Position numbers and translations under genes: made by a program. DNA of 64,000 bases from Pseudobutyrivibrio ruminis. Lineage in GTDB: Bacteria; Bacillota; Clostridia; Lachnospirales; Lachnospiraceae. The notes under the pieces are model-generated. The model worked only from the letters and a program-made list of their open reading frames with translations. It searched no databases and was not told the origin of the DNA. The stretch is from contig NZ_SVET01000002.1 of the NCBI RefSeq assembly GCF_015057245.1, positions 186,001 through 250,000 on the forward strand, in the 5' to 3' direction. Shown here in pieces: positions 52,169 to 60,353 of the stretch. Numbering within the stretch: position 1 is the stretch's first letter; each line of letters begins with the position of its first letter.

Positions 52169-52538
52169 GCTCAGTCCCTCCCTTCGCAAGCTCTTCAATA
52201 CGTTTGATAAGGATGTCCTTATCTTCGCACAGATACAGAAGTTCTTTTACAATCTCATCGAATTCTTTCATCAATTCTTCATTCCTCCCTGATGCAACGT
52301 CAGCTCGCTGTGCAGCGAAGCTTCCCTTGCCCGCAATCGTGTAGATGTAACCTTCTTGCTCTAGCTCTCGATACGCCTTCTGAATAGTATTTGGATTTAT
52401 TGACAGGTTGGTGGCTAGCTCCCTTACACTAGGCAACTTTTCATCCTGCTTTACCGCACCAGATACTACAAGGCGCCGAAGCCCGTCTTTTATCTGCTCA
52501 TATATAGGCTTCGAATCTCGGTAGTTTAACTGAATCAT
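52152..52538 (-). CDS. GntR-family repressor, YtrA subfamily
   Basis: 128 residues: short winged helix (about 10-75: PIYEQIKDGLRRLVVSGAVK, LPSVRELATNLSINPNTIQK) with only a brief C-terminal tail, which defines YtrA. It should repress its own operon by binding the dyad at 52575-52595. SD AGGGGAGG. Confidence 0.92.
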   Translation of the reverse strand: MIQLNYRDSKPIYEQIKDGLRRLVVSGAVKQDEKLPSVRELATNLSINPNTIQKAYRELEQEGYIYTIAGKGSFAAQRADVASGRNEELMKEFDEIVKELLYLCEDKDILIKRIEELAKGGTEHDTGK

Positions 52539-52574
52539 CTAATACCTCCCCTACTAGGTATGTGTGTATGACAC

Positions 52575-52595
52575 TGTATTACGTGTTCTAATACA
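52575..52595 (-). promoter_or_regulatory. Operator of the GntR/ABC operon
   Basis: Perfect dyad TGTATTA-7 bp-TAATACA touching the downstream side of the -10. Position and form fit a YtrA-type operator blocking transcription start. Confidence 0.75.
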
Positions 52596-52624
52596 CTTAT
52601 AGCACGATTGAATTTTTTCGTCAA
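52596..52624 (-). promoter_or_regulatory. Sigma-A promoter of the GntR/ABC operon
   Basis: On the minus strand TTGACG (52624-52619), 17 bp, TATAAG (52601-52596). Confidence 0.85.
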
Positions 52625-52647
52625 GAGTTAAGTAAAAAATTGTAACA

Positions 52648-52676
52648 AAAAAAGAAGTCATATTGACTTCTTTTTT
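52648..52676. terminator. Bidirectional terminator
   Basis: AAAAAAGAAGTCA/TGACTTCTTTTTT with a 3-nt loop, T runs on both strands; stops transcripts from the 52687 gene on the minus strand. Confidence 0.85.
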
Positions 52677-52686
52677 CCTAATATTA

Positions 52687-53364
52687 TTAAAGTGACACCG
52701 GACCATAAAAATAATCATAAAGACCATTTTTTCCTATTGTAAGCATATAACATATTCCAAACAAAGCTACAATTCCTACAATCATGATGACTACATGAAT
52801 GATACTTTTTGAAATATATCTATTTCTATCTGCTTCATAAGCTGCCACCGCATTTGCATTTATTTTAGCAAATATATCATTAAAGAACTTTTCAATCTCA
52901 TTCCAATCAATTAGATATGAATATTCTGTAAATTTTTCTTTTTCAATTTCTGTTCCTGCCATATTCATAAAAACTGAATATACATATTCTCCTACTAGCA
53001 TTGGAATAGCTAAATATGCACAAGCATAAAAAATCAGAACTGCAATATAATTAATAATAAAAACTAATGGAGTTGCATCAACTGCTATTTCAAGCATCTC
53101 ACAGGCTAATGCTCTATTTGGTGTTGCCATGAAAAACTCTAGTGGTGCTGGAGCAATTGTAATTATCCCAGCCATAAACCTATATCCTATTACCACTGCA
53201 ATTATCTTTATTATTATTTTAGCCTTTGTAACAGTTTTGAAGATATACTTAAAAACTTCCATTATTATAAATATCACATATAGAGGCAAAAGTGTCAGTA
53301 TGTTGAACATCGTAACTATAGGATATTTTTTCTGATCTATAATTCCAGATTCTATTGTTTCCAT
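52687..53364 (-). CDS. Membrane protein of unknown function
   Basis: 225 residues with about four hydrophobic spans (about 15-35, 45-65, 95-125, 190-215) and a charged loop before the last. No family recognised. SD AGAGGAGG; 10 bp after the 53375 gene, probably one operon with it and with the J-domain protein. Confidence 0.7.
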   Translation of the reverse strand: METIESGIIDQKKYPIVTMFNILTLLPLYVIFIIMEVFKYIFKTVTKAKIIIKIIAVVIGYRFMAGIITIAPAPLEFFMATPNRALACEMLEIAVDATPLVFIINYIAVLIFYACAYLAIPMLVGEYVYSVFMNMAGTEIEKEKFTEYSYLIDWNEIEKFFNDIFAKINANAVAAYEADRNRYISKSIIHVVIMIVGIVALFGICYMLTIGKNGLYDYFYGPVSL

Positions 53365-53374
53365 CTTTCCTCCT

Positions 53375-53824
53375 CTATGAACTGTAGATATTTTCTATTC
53401 TATTTTTAATCACATCAAACATTTTTAAATAAATACTTTCCTGCCAAATAGCAAATATAAGTATTGCGCTCATTAAGAAGGAAAATAATCCTACCATTAT
53501 TCCGGCAAACAATCCTCCAGCCATTACAACAATCCAACCACCAAACACATAAGCAAGAGCAATCAGTGCAATCAAAAGGGCAAGTGCGAAGCAAAATCCG
53601 AAGATATTCTCTATTAATTGTTTCCCGCCTACATTTGCAGCTTCATCAGCAATATATAAAACGACCAATGACACAAATCCTATTATCAAACAAATAATTT
53701 CGGTACTCACTGTTGCTTCAATAAACCCTAATAGTAATGAAATGATAAATTTAGCAACTATACTAAGTAAAAATGCAATTCCTGCAAGTATAGAAGCAAA
53801 GAATATAATTAATACAGCAATCAT
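53375..53824 (-). CDS. Membrane protein of unknown function
   Basis: 149 residues, nearly all hydrophobic, four spans, with a GGWIVVMAGGLFAGIMVG Gly-rich third part. No family recognised. SD TTGGAGG. Lies 49 bp after the J-domain gene. Confidence 0.7.
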   Translation of the reverse strand: MIAVLIIFFASILAGIAFLLSIVAKFIISLLLGFIEATVSTEIICLIIGFVSLVVLYIADEAANVGGKQLIENIFGFCFALALLIALIALAYVFGGWIVVMAGGLFAGIMVGLFSFLMSAILIFAIWQESIYLKMFDVIKNRIENIYSS

Positions 53825-53873
53825 TCAGACCTCCAATTAAATCTATCTTAGTTCTACCACTAATACTGTTGTA

Positions 53874-54797
53874 TTAATTCTTGATGTAACTATGAAGTAA
53901 TTCATATGCTGCATTAATCTTCTGCGAATAAGCCTCATTTGAAGTATTGTTATCTGGATGAAATGCCTTAATCATTGTATTACGCTGTTGTTTTAGTGCT
54001 TCTTCTGTTACCTCATTGATGTCATCAAACATAAATAATGCAAGAGCTTTTTGTAACTCACCAATATTCTGCATATTGCTTTCGCTAGTTTGATCATTAT
54101 TATTCTTGTTCTCTGCCAAGTATGCACAAATTGAGAAAACTCTAATTATGTTGTAGAACTCATCAGAAAACTCATATCCATATTTTGGATTTAAAATTCC
54201 CTGAACTTTAGCTTTGTACTTTACATCTGAATGCAATGTATTTGTCAATAATAACGATGGTACCTTTGTTGTGATTTTTATATATTCATCGCCAATAATT
54301 TTGTCATTCAAAAAGCCCTCTTTAAGTTCCTTAGGCTCATAATTAACATCATATTCAATCAAATCTTCGAATCTTAATACAAGACCACCGCTCTTTCCAG
54401 AGCCAATACTGAAAAGACCTCTCTCTTGATCTATTTTAAGTTCACTTCTAAACTCACCATACTCAATATCTGGCTTGAATGCAGAACGCTCTTCCTTAGT
54501 TTGCTCCTCCCACTCAAGATAGTTTGTATAATCCGAATATTTCCAAGATGATTGTGCAAACATTACCAACTGGGGATGTATTTTATTAAAACAGTCTTGG
54601 CATAATACAAAGCTTTCTGGCATAGCTGTTTCAGTTTCTCCATATAAAGCTCCCATCAATGATACACCTGTAAAACGTTTCTGCTCTGTTCCTTTAAGCT
54701 CCTTGCCACAGTGCTTACATGGTTGAGGCTTTGAAAAAACTCCTTTTGATGCACATACTATTAATACTATAATTGCAATAACAATAACTAAAAACAT
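53874..54797 (-). CDS. Membrane-anchored J-domain protein with zinc-finger motif
   Basis: 307 residues. One N-terminal span (1-18), then a treble-clef-like CKHC ... CQDC pair (about 27-68), a middle beta-rich domain, and a C-terminal J-domain (about 245-307) with the essential HPD tripeptide in MIKAFHPDNNTSNEAYSQKI. It may bring DnaK to membrane clients. This domain order is not one I know by name. SD AAAGGAG. Confidence 0.8.
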   Translation of the reverse strand: MFLVIVIAIIVLIVCASKGVFSKPQPCKHCGKELKGTEQKRFTGVSLMGALYGETETAMPESFVLCQDCFNKIHPQLVMFAQSSWKYSDYTNYLEWEEQTKEERSAFKPDIEYGEFRSELKIDQERGLFSIGSGKSGGLVLRFEDLIEYDVNYEPKELKEGFLNDKIIGDEYIKITTKVPSLLLTNTLHSDVKYKAKVQGILNPKYGYEFSDEFYNIIRVFSICAYLAENKNNNDQTSESNMQNIGELQKALALFMFDDINEVTEEALKQQRNTMIKAFHPDNNTSNEAYSQKINAAYELLHSYIKN

Positions 54798-54831
54798 ATA
54801 TTTACTCCTTTAAGTATATTCAACCCAATAG

Positions 54832-54850
54832 TCATTTCTTTGAAATGACC
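54832..54850 (-). promoter_or_regulatory. Hairpin in the leader of the J-domain gene
   Basis: Perfect GTCATTTC-AAA-GAAATGAC hairpin about 35 nt before the start codon; role unknown. Confidence 0.35.
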
Positions 54851-54887
54851 ATAACTAACTAATCCAATCATATCTAGCCTAATGCTG

Positions 54888-56936
54888 TTATTTTTCTCTT
54901 ACTAGAGTATAAAAATGGAAAGATTTTACATCTGTACTTTCAATCCCATAGCGTTGTAAATCAGTATAATGATATGTTATGACTACATCGTCTGTTGGTG
55001 ATATATTTGCATCAAAACTTTCACCGTTATCAAATGTAAAAGAATATAATTCATCATCTTCCGATTTTAGTGTAAAGTTTCCATGATTTCCATTTTCGTA
55101 TATCTCGCCAGATGTTTCTGTGCTAAATATTATTTTTATATCATCCTTTTCTGTATTATATACTGAGCCTGTAGAATACGTACCAACCGTCGGTGTAATC
55201 GTGTAATCATAATCATCCCACGAAAAAGTATTTACATTCTTAAGGATAAACGTATCTAAGTCTGTTTTAGCTTCTAATGTTCCGTCAGTATTTTCAGAAA
55301 TATAAATTATACCTTCGTCTATGTTCGTGGTAGTACCATCTGAATAACCTTTAAGCGTTGCCCTATATTGATTATCTCCAATGTATGAAATAACTCCATA
55401 AGCATCTCCAGATGTATATTCATTATTATCAAAATCTAAATCAAAAACATAACCTGCATTAGCACCAGGATAATCTGTAGTCCAACTACCACTGAATGGA
55501 GAATCTGTACTGTCAACTTCTTCCGTATCTGGTAATACATCACTGTCTGTTGTTACTTCATCATCCTCGGTATCATATTCAGAAATACTTTCATTTGTAC
55601 CAGCAATCAGTTCAAGCCACTCATCTTGATGTTTCACAGAATATTTATATGCTTTATGAGATGACATATCCTTTGTTCCAAGTTCAGTTATATCTACCCA
55701 TGATGTATAATCAAAATCTTTTTCATATAAATCTCTAGCAATAATTGTGCAAAACTCATTTTCTTCTAATAAACTACCGCAAATCTCACCAGTGCTAGAA
55801 CTGTACATCGAATTGTATTCCATATCAGGCTCATATGAGCTAAGCCATACACAATAATTGCCATTAACATCTACGTCTGTTGCGAAACAAATATTGTTGT
55901 CATACATTTTTGCATAAATTTTGTTGTTAGGTGTTTCGTATGATAAAAATACACGTGTTGTTTCATCTTTATCAGTGAATGCTAGGCAATAATTTGCATA
56001 CATTTCATAATCAAATATATACTCCGTATAATTATCATCACCATCAAAGTCTATATAAATTCTTTGATAGTCATAATCATTATCATTATTTATAGCTATT
56101 CCAACTCCAACTACTCCAACGCCAACAGCTGCAGTTGTAGCTATTGCAGCTACTTTCATTGAAACAGTTTTGCCCATTACTTTTAATCCGCCCTTTGCAG
56201 CTGATTCTGTAGTAATTTTGCCACCTGTGATTCCTGTTGAAGATGCATTCGCTCCTGTAGCAGAAAGAATGCTTTCCACAGAAGGTACTGTAACTTCGCA
56301 AGCTTGTGCCTCTGTTTTGAATAGAGCAATAAAGAATGCAAGTGGAAGTAAGCCGTAGAGCTTTGTACCTTTTTTCTCAAGCTCAATAACTTTATCCTTA
56401 ATCTTTGTACGTCCATAATTAAGACGACTCTTTACGGTGTTTTCAGAAACACCTAAAACCTGAGCAATTTCTTTAACAGACATGTCTTCCATATAAAACA
56501 TAGTGATACAAAATCTCTGCTCATCTGTTAAATCAGAAATCATTTCATTAATGAGGCGAGATGTCTCTTTCTGATCAATAGCCAACTCTGGGCTAATATC
56601 AACTCGATCACTTTCAAAAGTGTCGCTAATATCTGTTCCACTTTCCTCATCTTCAGTTTCAGAGAAAAATGTTGGAACTTTTTTCTTTTTTGCATCTAAA
56701 GCCTTATGGGCTACGATCGTGCTAAGCCATGATGTAAATTTGTCTGCACTGCTTAGTTGACCTAGTTCTTTAAATGCCTTGATATATGAATCCTGAACAA
56801 CATCATATGCATCATGTTCATTTTGCATATATTTTAAAGCAACATAAAACGCATTCTTATATGTAGTTTCATATAAATACGCAATCGCCTCACTATTATT
56901 TTCTTTTGCTAGTTCTACGGCTTTTTCCAAATCCAT
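54888..56936 (-). CDS. ECF sigma factor fused to a membrane and extracellular domain
   Basis: 682 residues. Residues 1-180 are a complete ECF sigma factor: sigma2 (YDVVQDSYIKAFKELGQLSS, FTSWLSTIVAHKALD) and sigma4 (YMEDMSVKEIAQVLGVSENT, VKSRLNYGR). Two hydrophobic segments follow (about 190-210 and 262-285), then about 390 residues of Asp/Tyr/Thr-rich beta sequence predicted outside. No separate anti-sigma gene is nearby, so the C-terminal part may sense and restrain the sigma in cis. SD TAAGGAG. An ECF-type promoter lies upstream of the operon (57483-57509). Confidence 0.87.
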   Translation of the reverse strand: MDLEKAVELAKENNSEAIAYLYETTYKNAFYVALKYMQNEHDAYDVVQDSYIKAFKELGQLSSADKFTSWLSTIVAHKALDAKKKKVPTFFSETEDEESGTDISDTFESDRVDISPELAIDQKETSRLINEMISDLTDEQRFCITMFYMEDMSVKEIAQVLGVSENTVKSRLNYGRTKIKDKVIELEKKGTKLYGLLPLAFFIALFKTEAQACEVTVPSVESILSATGANASSTGITGGKITTESAAKGGLKVMGKTVSMKVAAIATTAAVGVGVVGVGIAINNDNDYDYQRIYIDFDGDDNYTEYIFDYEMYANYCLAFTDKDETTRVFLSYETPNNKIYAKMYDNNICFATDVDVNGNYCVWLSSYEPDMEYNSMYSSSTGEICGSLLEENEFCTIIARDLYEKDFDYTSWVDITELGTKDMSSHKAYKYSVKHQDEWLELIAGTNESISEYDTEDDEVTTDSDVLPDTEEVDSTDSPFSGSWTTDYPGANAGYVFDLDFDNNEYTSGDAYGVISYIGDNQYRATLKGYSDGTTTNIDEGIIYISENTDGTLEAKTDLDTFILKNVNTFSWDDYDYTITPTVGTYSTGSVYNTEKDDIKIIFSTETSGEIYENGNHGNFTLKSEDDELYSFTFDNGESFDANISPTDDVVITYHYTDLQRYGIESTDVKSFHFYTLVREK

Positions 56937-56964
56937 ATTGCACTCTCCTTAATTCAAACAGCTT

Positions 56965-57309
56965 TTACTCATCAATTTTGTTTAAAACTTTGTTTAGTAA
57001 TACTGGAACAATTGGGAACATTAAAGAGAAACCAAGTACTACTACAGCAGCAATACAACCAAGTATCCAATTAATAGGAAAAACAGGAATCATCAATCCA
57101 AATAAAAAGCTTTTTTGTGCAACAGTTAATAAGAGTCTTAAACCTCCAGCGATGACCAATGCCACAATAGAAATAACGAAACATACTACAATAATTGTAT
57201 CTATCTTGTCCTGAATAATACCAATACCATCTGTAATAACGAGAATCATTAAATTCACAAACATCGCAACAGCTGCAACCAATAAACTCAACTTAAAATC
57301 CTTAATCAT
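56965..57309 (-). CDS. Small membrane protein of unknown function
   Basis: 114 residues with three spans (about 8-30, 38-60, 78-105). No family recognised. SD ATGGAGG. Directly upstream of the sigma-factor gene, so it may take part in its control (inference only). Confidence 0.7.
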   Translation of the reverse strand: MIKDFKLSLLVAAVAMFVNLMILVITDGIGIIQDKIDTIIVVCFVISIVALVIAGGLRLLLTVAQKSFLFGLMIPVFPINWILGCIAAVVVLGFSLMFPIVPVLLNKVLNKIDE

Positions 57310-57311
57310 TT

Positions 57312-57422
57312 TTATCTTCCTCCATGAATCAATAAAACTTTTTCTAATATTTTTTCTACAATATTTTTAGGAGCCTTGTAATAGCTCTTTTCTTTTTTTA
57401 CCAATGAATAAAATATTCTCAT
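57312..57422 (-). CDS. Possible 36-residue small protein upstream of the sigma operon
   Basis: ATG at 57422, stop at 57312-57314, 2 bp before the next ATG, whose SD lies inside it. Sequence is basic and amphipathic (MRIFYSLVKKEKSYYKAPKN then IVEKILEKVLLIHGGR). No good SD; the ATG lies in a CCAATGA/TCATTGG hairpin. Could be a leader peptide coupling translation of the membrane protein, or chance. Confidence 0.35.
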   Translation of the reverse strand: MRIFYSLVKKEKSYYKAPKNIVEKILEKVLLIHGGR

Positions 57423-57632
57423 TGGCTCAGGGGTCTTTTTTCTTCAACCTAATTCACTTCCTTTCGTCCTTTATATCTATATGACGATTGAAATATGCAT
57501 TAGGTTTTAAAAATTTTAAAAAATTTTTTTGATTTTTTTAAACGGCACAAAACCATTACATACTAATATATAAACTTATATATTGCAAGTAATTTATAAC
57601 GTTTCTGGTCCGATTCAGTGTTTTGCACAAAA
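57423..57632. other. AT-rich upstream region of the sigma operon
   Basis: No gene. Contains the ECF-type promoter and long A/T runs (57510-57545), which may act as an UP element. Confidence 0.5.
57483..57509 (-). promoter_or_regulatory. ECF-type promoter, probably self-regulated
   Basis: On the minus strand TAAAAC (57509-57504), 17 bp, CGTC (57486-57483). Bacillus sigma-M/W type promoters read TGAAAC-N16/17-CGTC/CGTA. An A/T tract lies just upstream. Confidence 0.55.
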
Positions 57633-57666
57633 AAAGAGCCTATCCAACTAAATAGATAGACTCTTT
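57633..57666 (-). terminator. Terminator of the DUF234 ATPase gene
   Basis: AAAGAGTCTATC/GATAGGCTCTTT, followed on the minus strand by TTTTGTG; about 44 nt after the stop codon. Confidence 0.75.
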
Positions 57667-57709
57667 CGTTAATTAACTTTCTAATATGCTTTCTACCAAA
57701 AGCTTAGAC

Positions 57710-59074
57710 TTAAGTAAATAACAACATCTCACCATCGATTAGACTGTATTTATTACTTTCAAATTCGAAGCCGTTTAGATTGACAAACCCCAATTCTATA
57801 ACACCTAGATTTCCAATGTTTCTTACTTGCTTCTCCTCATCTTCGCACTCCTCTAACGTCATCTTACGGTTAAAAAACTTACATTCATAAATGAGATACT
57901 CGTCTTCTTTCTGTAGAACCACATCAAATTGTCCGTTCTTTTTTTCTTTAGGGTCGTCATACCAGTACGAACCAATATTTAGAACTCCTTTTATTGAACG
58001 AGATCTAACTTTTCTTTTGAAATATTGAACAACAATCCCTTCAAAACGCCTCTGTATAAATTCATCTATACTTTTTTCTATATATGTTTCATAAAATACT
58101 TCTTCACCAAGCATCTTAATAACCATATCATTTCCAAAAATATATGTGAAAAAGAATCTCATAAGATTATCAGAAATAACATAGAACTGCTTTTTCTTAT
58201 CATCTAGTTTATTTATTGGGGCAATTTTTTCTATGGCTTCCATATTAATTAAATTCTTTAATTGCTTATCTAGAAGCCCATTGCCGCCCCCACCTAATCC
58301 TGATGTTAAATCTGAATACTTCTTGCTACCATTACCAATAATCTGGAATATCCTAATATCATACACCTTTTGAATTTCCTTCAAGATTACATTTTCGATG
58401 TATGTTCTTAAAATACTCGTTTCTGGAAGCAGCAGCTTTATTATATTCTCTTTTATCGATTTTTTAGAATCTATTGTAGATAGCACATATGGACTTCCAC
58501 CAAATATGGCATAATTTTCGAATTTACGTTTTGATTCAGCCTCAGGATATAATAGAGAAGCATCGTAATAGTCGAACTCTTCTATGTGCATTATCTCTGT
58601 AAATCTTCCAAATAATGGATTGTCTTCTTCCATTAATTCTTTCATTATTGTGATATATGAACCACACATAATGAGTTTCACATTACTAGGAAGCGTATCT
58701 ATTATTATCTGCATGTAAGAATCAATTTCATTTTTCTTTCCAGCCTGCTTTAAATATTGATATTCATCAATTACAAATAGAAATGACCCATCCTGACTTC
58801 CCAAATAATCGAATATATCCTTCAATGTTTGAAATTTGATTTCAGGAATTCCAAGAGCAATAGAAATACTCCTAGACATTAATGTCAAATTGCCATCTAG
58901 TGTGGATTGAACACACATATAATTTATGACTTTGCCATTAAATGTTTTTGATGCTTCTGCGATAAGCGTAGATTTTCCAACTCGACGTTTACCATATATC
59001 AGTATGGCAGCCTTATCTCTACTATTTAATTGTTCTTTTAGTTTAGATAATTCTTCAACTCTACCTACAAACAT
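57710..59074 (-). CDS. AAA ATPase with C-terminal DUF234 nuclease-like domain
   Basis: 454 residues, family length. N-terminal FVGRVEELSKLKEQL, Walker A IYGKRRVGKSTLI, Walker B SFLFVIDEYQYLKQAG, a winged-helix part (about 235-300), then DUF234 (about 320-450) with QFDVVLQKEDEYLIYECKF, a PD-(D/E)xK-like D...ExK pattern. Members often sit alone in Clostridia; they may be selfish or toxin-like modules, but function is unproved. SD AGAGGTAAG. A 28-bp palindrome lies upstream. Confidence 0.88.
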   Translation of the reverse strand: MFVGRVEELSKLKEQLNSRDKAAILIYGKRRVGKSTLIAEASKTFNGKVINYMCVQSTLDGNLTLMSRSISIALGIPEIKFQTLKDIFDYLGSQDGSFLFVIDEYQYLKQAGKKNEIDSYMQIIIDTLPSNVKLIMCGSYITIMKELMEEDNPLFGRFTEIMHIEEFDYYDASLLYPEAESKRKFENYAIFGGSPYVLSTIDSKKSIKENIIKLLLPETSILRTYIENVILKEIQKVYDIRIFQIIGNGSKKYSDLTSGLGGGGNGLLDKQLKNLINMEAIEKIAPINKLDDKKKQFYVISDNLMRFFFTYIFGNDMVIKMLGEEVFYETYIEKSIDEFIQRRFEGIVVQYFKRKVRSRSIKGVLNIGSYWYDDPKEKKNGQFDVVLQKEDEYLIYECKFFNRKMTLEECEDEEKQVRNIGNLGVIELGFVNLNGFEFESNKYSLIDGEMLLFT

Positions 59075-59107
59075 CTTTCTTACCTCTATTGCATTATGCT
59101 GAATTGC

Positions 59108-59145
59108 TTTTCAGTGAAAATGTTTTCACTGAAAATATTTTCACT
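59108..59145 (-). promoter_or_regulatory. Perfect 28-bp palindrome plus a third half-site
   Basis: TTTTCAGTGAAAA-TG-TTTTCACTGAAAA (59108-59135), then another TTTTCACT (59138-59145), 34 bp upstream of the DUF234 ATPase gene. Looks like an operator for a dimeric regulator, perhaps the protein's own winged helix. Confidence 0.6.
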
Positions 59146-59238
59146 AACCTGTAATTTATTATAAAATATTTAATTCTTATTCGCAAGCTCGCATTTCCGT
59201 TTCCAAAACAGTGCAAATGTTTGAACCCAAATAATAAA

Positions 59239-59274
59239 AACAACCCCTTTTTTCTTTTGAAAATAAGGGGTTGT
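59239..59274 (-). terminator. Terminator of the 59304 gene
   Basis: ACAACCCCTT.../...AAGGGGTTGT long stem with AAAA loop, then TTTTTATTATTT on the minus strand. Confidence 0.9.
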
Positions 59275-59303
59275 CTCCTTTTTAAGATGAATAGATCTTG
59301 TTT

Positions 59304-60233
59304 TTATCCAATCTGATAAGAAGTGAATGCCTGCTTTCTAGCTTTGATAACATTCAAGATTGTTGGAACTGCGCCACCTGCTGTGAAGAGGTATACAAGA
59401 GCAAGATCACCGATGAATGATGATGTTGCATCTGCGTATTCCAAAATATCCCAGAAATAGAAGGAAGCTTCTGATAATGAGAAGTCTGCCTCTGTCATCA
59501 TGGTGATCATCCAATCAAGCTTCTCTCCGAAGTATGTCATGATAATCATAACGATTGAACAAATGATGATGCCCTTTGTGCTCATCTTTTTACCTAACAT
59601 TTCGTATCCCTTTACAGTACATACACCCATAACGAGACCAGAAATAACTGCTACATAACCCAGCTGACCAAGAATAATGATTGTTATCACGCCGATAACT
59701 GAACCAAGGAAAGCTCCTACAACTCCCGCAACAACGCTTTCTTTTGTGTTGCTCATTTCTACTTCACTCTGCTGCAATGACTGTGTCACCTGTGTGTAAC
59801 ACTCATCGCAGAGGAATGCTACGCTACCTGAAACGCAATAGCTGCCTAAGTTTGTGTGAGGCTTGCCGCAAGATTCGCAAACATCCTCAAAACCGTACAT
59901 GTTGAATGCTTCTGTCAAAGCCTTTATTGCATTGATGAGGTTCTCGATGACCTTTTTAGTTGTCATGCCTCTGACAGTTGCAATTACATAATTACCTTGA
60001 ACACCAAGAGACATCATGCCCTTATTTGCTTTGCAAATGCTCTTTAGCAATTCCTTGTCTGGAAGCTGACCGTTCTTGCGAACTGAAGCATATACCATGT
60101 AATTGTTGTTTGTCATATCAACTTTTAGATGGAATCCATTTGCTTCTCCCATTAATACTTCTGTTTGCTCATTTATGCGTAAACCTGTTGCCTGACCTAC
60201 TTCGTCGTAAATCTTTCTAAGTCCTTTGTTCAT
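59304..60233 (-). CDS. Zinc-finger membrane protein of unknown function
   Basis: 309 residues. Soluble N-terminal domain (1-115), a CESC ... CDEC zinc-binding pair (about 118-143), then four to five membrane spans (about 165-300). No family recognised. SD AAGGAGAG. Monocistronic by its own promoter and terminator. Confidence 0.75.
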   Translation of the reverse strand: MNKGLRKIYDEVGQATGLRINEQTEVLMGEANGFHLKVDMTNNNYMVYASVRKNGQLPDKELLKSICKANKGMMSLGVQGNYVIATVRGMTTKKVIENLINAIKALTEAFNMYGFEDVCESCGKPHTNLGSYCVSGSVAFLCDECYTQVTQSLQQSEVEMSNTKESVVAGVVGAFLGSVIGVITIIILGQLGYVAVISGLVMGVCTVKGYEMLGKKMSTKGIIICSIVMIIMTYFGEKLDWMITMMTEADFSLSEASFYFWDILEYADATSSFIGDLALVYLFTAGGAVPTILNVIKARKQAFTSYQIG

Positions 60234-60264
60234 TTTTTTCTCTCCTTATCTAAGAACTGTATTC

Positions 60265-60293
60265 ATCATAATAATTATTTATTTGATTGTCAA
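60265..60293 (-). promoter_or_regulatory. Sigma-A promoter of the 59304 gene
   Basis: On the minus strand TTGACA (60293-60288), 17 bp, TATGAT (60270-60265). Near-consensus. Confidence 0.88.
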
Positions 60294-60296
60294 TAG

Positions 60297-60346
60297 GTAG
60301 CAATATAATACTTTAATTGTTTTTGAATAAGTACAATTTTGCTACT
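60297..60346 (-). terminator. Long inverted repeat after the 60354 gene
   Basis: GTAGCAA/TTGCTAC arms with a partly paired interior (AAGTA/TACTT), 50 nt in all, between the stop codon of 60354 and the next promoter. T run poor, so the terminator call is tentative. Confidence 0.4.
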
Positions 60347-60353
60347 TAATTGA

